Shown: positions 14,427 through 19,713 of the stretch, one piece after another
How the letters are laid out: each line of letters begins with the position of its first letter
How positions within the stretch are numbered: the first letter of the stretch is position 1
Assembly (NCBI GenBank): GCA_018266335.1
Contig: JAFEAR010000112.1
Coordinates: 1 to 19,713, forward strand
Origin: Bdellovibrionales bacterium
GTDB lineage: Bacteria; Bdellovibrionota; UBA2428
Direction: 5' to 3'
DNA length: 19,713 nt
Notes under the pieces: generated by a model
Told to the model about the DNA's origin: nothing
Databases searched by the model: none
What the model saw: only the letters and a program-made list of their open reading frames with translations
Position numbers and translations under genes: made by a program

Positions 14427-15418
14427 ACGGTCCGGCGAAATCTCGTGCAAAATTTAAACTCATCGTGGCCGGAGGGCTGGCTTTGTTGGGGGTGGGTGGA
14501 TGGTTTGTTTGGTCGGCCAAGGGCCGGAACAAAAATAAAGTTTCCTACTCCGAACATTCGTTAAAGCGGGGCGATATGGAGGTGACTATTCTGAGCACGG
14601 GCTCGGTAGCACCCGAAAACCGCCTCGAAATTAAACCGCCCATTGCGGGACGCATGGAAGAAGTTCTGGTGAAGGAAGGTCAGGTTGTGAAGAAGGGCCA
14701 AACGCTGGCCTGGATGAGTTCTACCGAGCGGGCCGCCGTGATCGACGCGGCCCGGGCCCAAAGTGCCGACGAGCTCAAGCGTTGGTCCGAGCTCTATAAA
14801 CCTGCGCCCATTTTAGCTCCGCTAGATGGCACCATTATTTTGCGCAACATTGAGCCGGGACAATCGTTCGCGGCGCAGGACGCGATTTTGGTTATGTCGG
14901 ACCGGCTAACGGTGAAAGCGCAGGTAGATGAAACGGATATCGCGCAAATTCACTTGCAGCAAAGAGCGAACATTGTGCTGGATGCCTATCCGGGTAAGCC
15001 CATCGCAGCGATAGTGGATCAAATCGCCTACGATGCCAAAACGGTGAACAACGTGACCACCTACGTGGTCGACGTGCTGCCCAAAGTTCCGCCCGCCTTC
15101 ATGCGCAGCGGGATGACGGCCAACGTAACTTTTTCCGTAGAAGCTAAGACGGGTGTGCTGGTGGCTCCCTTCGAGGCCATCAAGAATCGCGATGGAAAAT
15201 CGAGCGTGCTGGTAAAAGCGCCCGACCCCAAAGCCGAGCCCATCGAAAAGCCCATCGAAATTGGCGTGAGCGATGGCAAGCGCGTAGAAGTTGTGTCCGG
15301 TCTGGTGGAGGGAGATGTCATCCTGGTGCCGCAAATGAGTGCGGATTCACTCAGGGCCACAAGAAACGGAAGTCCCTTTTCTCCCTCCTTCGGCGGCGGT
15401 GGCAATAAGCGTCGCTAA
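14423..15418 (+). CDS. MacA-like periplasmic adaptor with very short hairpin
   Basis: A 331-residue inner-membrane-anchored adaptor: one membrane helix at about 11-31, then a first barrel-sandwich half (IKPPIAGRMEEVLVKEGQVV, 71-90). After a linker of only about 30 residues (101-130) the second half (ILAPLDGTIILRNIEPGQSF) begins. A beta-barrel domain follows (VKAQVDETDIAQI to VTTYVVDV), then a membrane-proximal domain and a Gly/Arg-rich tail. In E. coli MacA the two sandwich halves are separated by a long helical hairpin that reaches TolC; here at most one short helix fits. The start overlaps the TolC-like stop by four bases and MacB follows 18 bases after. Role as the bridge in a MacAB-TolC-type exporter is inferred from operon and fold. 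Confidence 0.93.
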   Translation: MNGPAKSRAKFKLIVAGGLALLGVGGWFVWSAKGRNKNKVSYSEHSLKRGDMEVTILSTGSVAPENRLEIKPPIAGRMEEVLVKEGQVVKKGQTLAWMSSTERAAVIDAARAQSADELKRWSELYKPAPILAPLDGTIILRNIEPGQSFAAQDAILVMSDRLTVKAQVDETDIAQIHLQQRANIVLDAYPGKPIAAIVDQIAYDAKTVNNVTTYVVDVLPKVPPAFMRSGMTANVTFSVEAKTGVLVAPFEAIKNRDGKSSVLVKAPDPKAEPIEKPIEIGVSDGKRVEVVSGLVEGDVILVPQMSADSLRATRNGSPFSPSFGGGGNKRR

Positions 15419-15436
15419 GCGAGCGCGAGCAACGTC

Positions 15437-17392
15437 ATGATTGAACTTAAAGACATCAGCAAATCCTACCGCATGGGTGACAACGTGCTGCACGTTCTGC
15501 GGGGCGTTTCGCTGAGTATCGAGCCGGGCGATTTTGTGGCCATCATGGGTCCCTCGGGTTCCGGCAAATCTTCGCTCATGAACGTGCTGGGCTTGCTCGA
15601 TTCGCCCACCTCGGGGTCCTACAAACTTTACGGCAAAGAAGTGGCCCAATTGGATGAAGATGGCCTGGCCGTGATGCGACGTGAGGCCATTGGGTTTATT
15701 TTTCAGCAATTCAATTTGCTGCCTCGGATGAGTGCCCTCGAAAACGTGTCGTTGCCGCTGCTCTACTCCAAACGCAAAGATTTAGCGGGCCAGGGCAAAG
15801 TGTTGCTCGAAAAAGTGGGTCTAGGTTTGCGGATGGGGCACAAGTCGAACGAACTTTCGGGTGGTCAGCAGCAGCGGGTGGCCATTGCCCGCTCCCTTAT
15901 CAACGCGCCCCGCATGATTTTGGCCGACGAGCCCACGGGTAATTTGGACTCCGTTAGCGAAAAAGAAATTATGGCCACGCTGCACGAACTTAATGCCCAG
16001 GGCATCACCATTGTGGTCGTAACGCACGAGGAAGAAATTGGTCGCCAAGCTAAGCGACTGATTCGCATTCGCGATGGTCTCATCCAATCCGATGAACGCT
16101 TTGCGCCGCTCGTGTCTACTGCCACGGCGCCCGTTACCACTCCGCCCGATCATTCGAAAGATTCCTTCGGAATGGAAGATGTACTGGAGCATTTTCATCA
16201 GGGTTTGCGCACGCTCGCGGCGAACAAGGTACGAACGGCGCTTTCGGTGCTCGGTATTCTTATTGGCGTAGCGGCCGTGGTGGCCATGTTGGCGCTCGGT
16301 GCGGGCGCCCAGCAGGCCATCGAGCAACAGCTTTCCTCGCTCGGTTCAAATTTGCTCGTGCTGCGGCCCGGCGCTGTGCGGGTGGGGGGCGTGGCCATGG
16401 AATCGGGTTCGGTCACCCGTTTGACCATGGAGGACATGCAGGCAGTGACCGAAAAAATTTCGGGCATCAAACATTCTTCCGCTACCGTGCAGGGGCGTGG
16501 TCAATCGAGTTACAACGACAAAAACTGGAGCACGCAAATTCAGGGCGCCAATTCCGACTACGCCGAAATGCACGCCTCGGTGCCACAAATTGGGCGCTTC
16601 TTCACCGAAGATGAAAACCAGCGCCGGGTGAAAGTGGCGGTGCTGGGGGCCACGGTGGTGCGGCAGCTCTTCGGCGAAAAAAATCCCATTGGCGAGTTCA
16701 TCAAACTCAACAAAGTAAACTTTCAGGTCATCGGTATTTTGCCCGCTAAGGGTGCTACTGGTTGGCGCGATCAGGATGACATTGTGGTGATTCCCGTGCA
16801 AACCGCCATGCACCGCGTGCTCGGTAAAATTTATGTCGACTCGATTGAGCTCGAGGTCGCCAATGCCGCAGACATTGATCGCGTGCAGGATGCGGCGAAG
16901 GAAGTGGTTACCGGACGTCATCGCGTGCCCCTTGCCCAGCGTGATGATGCCTTTGACGTTCGCAACATGTCCGATCTAAAGGATGCGCTCGCGCAAAGTA
17001 GTAAAACCATGTCGGCGCTGCTGGCTGCTATTGCCGCCATTTCGCTGCTCGTGGGCGGCATTGGCATTATGAACATCATGCTCGTGTCGGTGACCGAGCG
17101 TACCCGCGAGATTGGTCTGCGCAAAGCCGTGGGCGCGCGGCGCCGCGATATTTTGGCTCAATTCTTGGTTGAATCCGTGGTGGTGAGTGCCACCGGAGGT
17201 CTGCTGGGCATTGCTTTGGGATGGATCATTACGCTGACGCTGGCGCACTTTGCGGGGTGGACAGCGATTGTGTCGCTTGCTTCGGTGCTGCTCTCTTTCT
17301 TATTCTCCGCCTCCGTGGGAATTATCTTTGGTATTTATCCTGCGCGCAAAGCATCGGAAATGAATCCCATCGCGGCCCTGCGCTACGAGTAG
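15437..17392 (+). CDS. macB: MacB-type ABC exporter (ATPase fused to permease)
   Basis: A 651-residue protein, the normal MacB length. The ATPase comes first: Walker A GPSGSGKS (38-45), Q-loop near Q90-Q91, signature LSGGQ (140-144), Walker B ILADEP (161-166), and H-loop H197. A first membrane helix spans about 266-290 (TALSVLGILIGVAAVVAML). A large periplasmic domain runs to about 520, followed by three C-terminal helices, with the FtsX-type block TERTREIGLRKAVGARRRD just after the second helix. MacB dimers use ATP to drive mechanotransmission, moving substrate from the periplasm into the TolC channel. It lies 18 bases after the adaptor, with no clear ribosome binding site. Only 8 bases separate its stop from that of the convergent MFS gene. 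Substrate (drug, peptide, lipoprotein) cannot be told. Confidence 0.95.
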   Translation: MIELKDISKSYRMGDNVLHVLRGVSLSIEPGDFVAIMGPSGSGKSSLMNVLGLLDSPTSGSYKLYGKEVAQLDEDGLAVMRREAIGFIFQQFNLLPRMSALENVSLPLLYSKRKDLAGQGKVLLEKVGLGLRMGHKSNELSGGQQQRVAIARSLINAPRMILADEPTGNLDSVSEKEIMATLHELNAQGITIVVVTHEEEIGRQAKRLIRIRDGLIQSDERFAPLVSTATAPVTTPPDHSKDSFGMEDVLEHFHQGLRTLAANKVRTALSVLGILIGVAAVVAMLALGAGAQQAIEQQLSSLGSNLLVLRPGAVRVGGVAMESGSVTRLTMEDMQAVTEKISGIKHSSATVQGRGQSSYNDKNWSTQIQGANSDYAEMHASVPQIGRFFTEDENQRRVKVAVLGATVVRQLFGEKNPIGEFIKLNKVNFQVIGILPAKGATGWRDQDDIVVIPVQTAMHRVLGKIYVDSIELEVANAADIDRVQDAAKEVVTGRHRVPLAQRDDAFDVRNMSDLKDALAQSSKTMSALLAAIAAISLLVGGIGIMNIMLVSVTERTREIGLRKAVGARRRDILAQFLVESVVVSATGGLLGIALGWIITLTLAHFAGWTAIVSLASVLLSFLFSASVGIIFGIYPARKASEMNPIAALRYE

Positions 17393-17400
17393 TTGCGGCG

Positions 17401-18630
17401 CTAAGTTGTTTCGTTCGTGAGCTGAGTCAGGTCCAACTTGCGCAGGCGCGGGCAAATAATGCCTGCAATCACCACCGTGGCCACGCACATGATGCCGCCG
17501 AACACGGCGGCGGGAATGACACCCATCAGTCGCGCGGCCACGCCCGATTCAAATTCGCCGAGCTCGTTAGACGAGCCAATGAAAATGGAATTCACGGCCG
17601 AAATGCGTCCGCGCATGGCGTCGGGCGAGGACAATTGCACGGCCGAGGTGCGCACAATCATGCTCACGCTATCGAAAGCACCGCTTAGTCCCAGGGCGAT
17701 GAGGGAGAGTAGGTAGTTATGGCTCAGGGAGAAGACCAGGATGCACACGCCAAATCCGCCCACGGCCGAAAAAAACCACGTTCCCGCCCGGCGCCGAATG
17801 TCGCGCGAGGTTAACCAAAGACTCGTAAGGGCGGCGCCCACGGCCGGTGCGGCGCGCAGCACGCCGAGTCCTTTGGGTCCAATGTTCAGTACCTCGGCCG
17901 CATAGACTGGTAGCAAAGCCGTTACGCCGCCAAAGAGTACGGACACCATGTCTAGCGAGAGTGCGGGAAAGAGAATGGGATGACGAACGACGAACTTCGC
18001 CCCCGAGAGCAGGTCTTCGCGCGTAGGACGTTGCCGGTGCGTGACCGCTTTGGTTTCGGGATTAAACTGAATTAAAAAGAGCACCGCTGCCGCCATACCC
18101 AGGAGCAAGCACACGATGAAGGCCGATCCGCCAATGCCTAGCCAACCAAAAAAAATGCCGCCCAGGGCCGGTCCCGAAATACGGGCGATTTGCATGGCCG
18201 TGGTCATCCACGCCGAAGCTTTGGGCAGAAAATCGCGTTCCACCATGCGGGGCACGATGGAAAACGTGGCGGGCTGAAAAAAGGCCCGGGCGGTGCCCGT
18301 AATGAAGGAAGAAACGAACAGCGCAAAAATTTGGGCATGCACGCTCAGGTGCAGCCAGTCCATTTGCGAGGCGAGTAAAATAATTCCCGAGAGTAAACTG
18401 ATGTCCACCACGCGGCGAAAGACGATGAGCGGCCGACCCCGATCAACAATGTATCCGGCGTAGAGCGCCAAACCTAAAGCGGGCACGGCTTCGACCAGGC
18501 CAATGAGGCCCAGATACAGCGGGTCCTTAGTGAGATTGTACATCTGCCATCCGAGGACGATGGCCTGAATTTGCGTAGCGAAGGTGGACAGAAACCGAGC
18601 GGTCATGAGGCGCTTAAAGTCGGCGTGCAT
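17401..18630 (-). CDS. MFS transporter, EntS/MFS_3-like
   Basis: A 409-residue membrane protein with about 12 hydrophobic segments. The start (FKRLMTARFLSTFATQIQ) and the motif-A loop GYIVDRGRP (59-67) between helices 2 and 3 are typical of MFS. The block RGRISAVNSIFIGSSNELGEFESG in the second half is characteristic of the EntS/MFS_3 group, which includes siderophore and drug exporters. Direction of transport is inferred as outward. The ATG lies inside the end of the upstream TPR gene (17-base overlap) and directly follows an AAAGG with no spacer, so it is probably translated by coupling. Substrate unknown. The 3' end faces macB with an 8-base gap. Confidence 0.92.
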   Translation of the reverse strand: MHADFKRLMTARFLSTFATQIQAIVLGWQMYNLTKDPLYLGLIGLVEAVPALGLALYAGYIVDRGRPLIVFRRVVDISLLSGIILLASQMDWLHLSVHAQIFALFVSSFITGTARAFFQPATFSIVPRMVERDFLPKASAWMTTAMQIARISGPALGGIFFGWLGIGGSAFIVCLLLGMAAAVLFLIQFNPETKAVTHRQRPTREDLLSGAKFVVRHPILFPALSLDMVSVLFGGVTALLPVYAAEVLNIGPKGLGVLRAAPAVGAALTSLWLTSRDIRRRAGTWFFSAVGGFGVCILVFSLSHNYLLSLIALGLSGAFDSVSMIVRTSAVQLSSPDAMRGRISAVNSIFIGSSNELGEFESGVAARLMGVIPAAVFGGIMCVATVVIAGIICPRLRKLDLTQLTNETT

Positions 18631-19713
18631 CCTTTAGTTTTAGCACGTTTTGCAAATTTCCTGCGGCTCCGGCGTGGCCCGGATGTAGTTCGAGCGCCCG
18701 GCGCAGCGCACCTTCGGCTTCGTTAAGGTTGCCGGTGAGCGCGTAGGCGGTGCCCAAATTAAAATTCACTTCGGCCGGATCATCGGCACCGAGTTCCAGG
18801 GCGCGCTGAAAGTTGGGAATCGATTCGGCCACGTGCGCCGAATGAAAAAGTGCCGCGCCGATGCCGTTGTAAGCTTCGGCAAGTGTCGGATCCGCGGCGA
18901 GTGCCGCGCGGAAATATTGAATCGCTTCCACAAAATTTTTGTCCTTCGCCGCGCGGCGACCAAGGTTAAGGTTGGCTCCGGGATACTTTGCGTCGAGTGT
19001 GTGGGCCGCTTTGTACTGGGCCGTGGCCGCCTCGATTTGCCCGAGCCGTTCCAGGGCAATACCAAAATTATTGAGGGCCCGCGGATTTTGGGGGCTGCGC
19101 TCGGCGGTTGCCGACCATAAAGCCAAGTCGCTGCGGTACAACTTATTTTCCTGCCAAGTTATCCGACCCAGCGGTAGCGCCAAAGCCACACTTAGATAAA
19201 CCAGCAAACCCCGAGGGGCAGCACCTGCGAGCGTGGCGATCACGGCCCAGAGGGGCAAATACATGCGGTAGTTCCAGGCGGGATCGGCAATAGGCAGAAC
19301 GCTGGAGCTCGGAGCCAAGGTTAGGAAAAAAAATAGACCCAAAAAAGCCCAGGGACGCCCGCGCATCCACGCGCCCAAGGTAATGACGCCCAGACTCACG
19401 AGCACCAGCATTTGCCACCACACCTCACTTAAGTTGTGAGTGAACTTCCAGCCTGGATCAAAACTCAATCGCTGCGGCCAAAGAGCTGCACCTAAGTAGT
19501 GCACGATAACGCCGAACTGGGTTTGCAGATAAACCCAACTCCCAACATTTTCATGATGAAATCCGGCAAAGCTTCCGTGGGGACCGAAGTGCTCCAGCAG
19601 CGCCAGCAGAGGCCACACCAAAAAGAGTCCTAAGTAGAGAGCGGAATATTGCGCCTTGATTCCACGCTCCGAGGGTCGAGGAAAGAACAACGACTGGTAA
19701 GCGAGAACGGCGA
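18614..19713 (-). CDS. TMTC-like membrane protein with C-terminal TPR repeats, N-terminus cut by window edge
   Basis: The frame is open to the right edge of the window (a TTG at 19690 is in frame, but coding-like sequence continues upstream of it as AVLAYQS), so the N-terminus is missing. The visible part starts with membrane helices, including LYLGLFLVWPLLALLEHFG. It then has the TMTC-like block YLQTQFGVIVHYLGAALWPQRLSFD and, later, LAPSSSVLPIADPAWNYRMYLP, typical of GT-C-type proteins related to eukaryotic TMTC O-mannosyltransferases. The C-terminal 150 residues hold four clear TPR repeats, starting near NPRALNN, PGANLNL, LAEAYNG and PAEVNFN, plus a partial fifth. A role in protein O-glycosylation is possible but not shown. 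The MFS exporter gene overlaps its stop by 17 bases. Confidence 0.88.
   Translation of the reverse strand, partial: AVLAYQSLFFPRPSERGIKAQYSALYLGLFLVWPLLALLEHFGPHGSFAGFHHENVGSWVYLQTQFGVIVHYLGAALWPQRLSFDPGWKFTHNLSEVWWQMLVLVSLGVITLGAWMRGRPWAFLGLFFFLTLAPSSSVLPIADPAWNYRMYLPLWAVIATLAGAAPRGLLVYLSVALALPLGRITWQENKLYRSDLALWSATAERSPQNPRALNNFGIALERLGQIEAATAQYKAAHTLDAKYPGANLNLGRRAAKDKNFVEAIQYFRAALAADPTLAEAYNGIGAALFHSAHVAESIPNFQRALELGADDPAEVNFNLGTAYALTGNLNEAEGALRRALELHPGHAGAAGNLQNVLKLKDARRL

Noticed and set aside
16346..16921. 191-codon minus-strand frame inside macB
   Set aside because: Antisense to the MacB periplasmic domain; His-rich shadow composition.
19688..19690. TTG as true start of the TPR protein
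   Set aside because: The frame continues open to the window edge with sequence that reads like the missing membrane part, so the gene is partial.
1..19713. Mobile elements, CRISPR arrays, tRNA/rRNA genes, toxin-antitoxin or defence systems
   Set aside because: No transposase, integrase, regularly spaced repeat, cloverleaf or known defence domain was seen, and I saw no obvious change in base composition between genes.

Overview
The window is a gene-dense stretch (coding on both strands, no gap longer than about 120 bases) from a Gram-negative bacterium with moderately high GC. The evidence for Gram-negative is a TolC/adaptor/MacB tripartite exporter and many proteins with Sec signal peptides. 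The number of secreted, poorly characterised hydrolases and the mix of families would suit a Bdellovibrionota or other delta-like lineage. That placement is inference; no rRNA or marker gene is present to prove it. No tRNA, rRNA, CRISPR, insertion sequence, integrase or phage gene was seen.

Left region (1-3900, minus strand). A tight four-gene transcription unit reads leftward: an exported lipase-like alpha/beta hydrolase with a C-terminal SH3-like tail, an exported DUF4105/Lnb-like protein, a single-domain response regulator, and a CADD-family protein cut by the window edge. Gaps are 2, 4 and 30 bases. The CADD protein keeps the tyrosines and lysine proposed to be sacrificed to make p-aminobenzoate in Chlamydia.

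Middle region (4019-12562). An exported M3 zinc peptidase is convergent with a GT-C-like membrane protein. Then come thymidine kinase, a small secreted protein, and a beta-carbonic anhydrase whose 3' end overlaps a convergent DUF2461 gene by 81 bases. These are followed by a small secreted cysteine-containing protein, and, facing it, a translationally coupled pair: a large secreted HExxH protease-like protein and a 134-residue secreted protein.

Right region (12650-19713). A lone cyclic-nucleotide-binding-like domain precedes an operon for a TolC-like channel, a MacA-like adaptor with a drastically shortened hairpin, and MacB. Facing it are an EntS-like MFS exporter and a TMTC-like membrane/TPR protein that runs off the right edge.

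Two themes run through the window. First, all four convergent gene pairs overlap or abut (23, 81 and 22 bases of overlap, and an 8-base gap), leaving no room for ordinary intergenic terminators. Second, several genes with no Shine-Dalgarno have a -10-like hexamer 6-9 bases before the ATG, which suggests leaderless mRNAs. Two other genes (the M3 peptidase and the carbonic anhydrase) have near-perfect AAGGAGGA ribosome binding sites.
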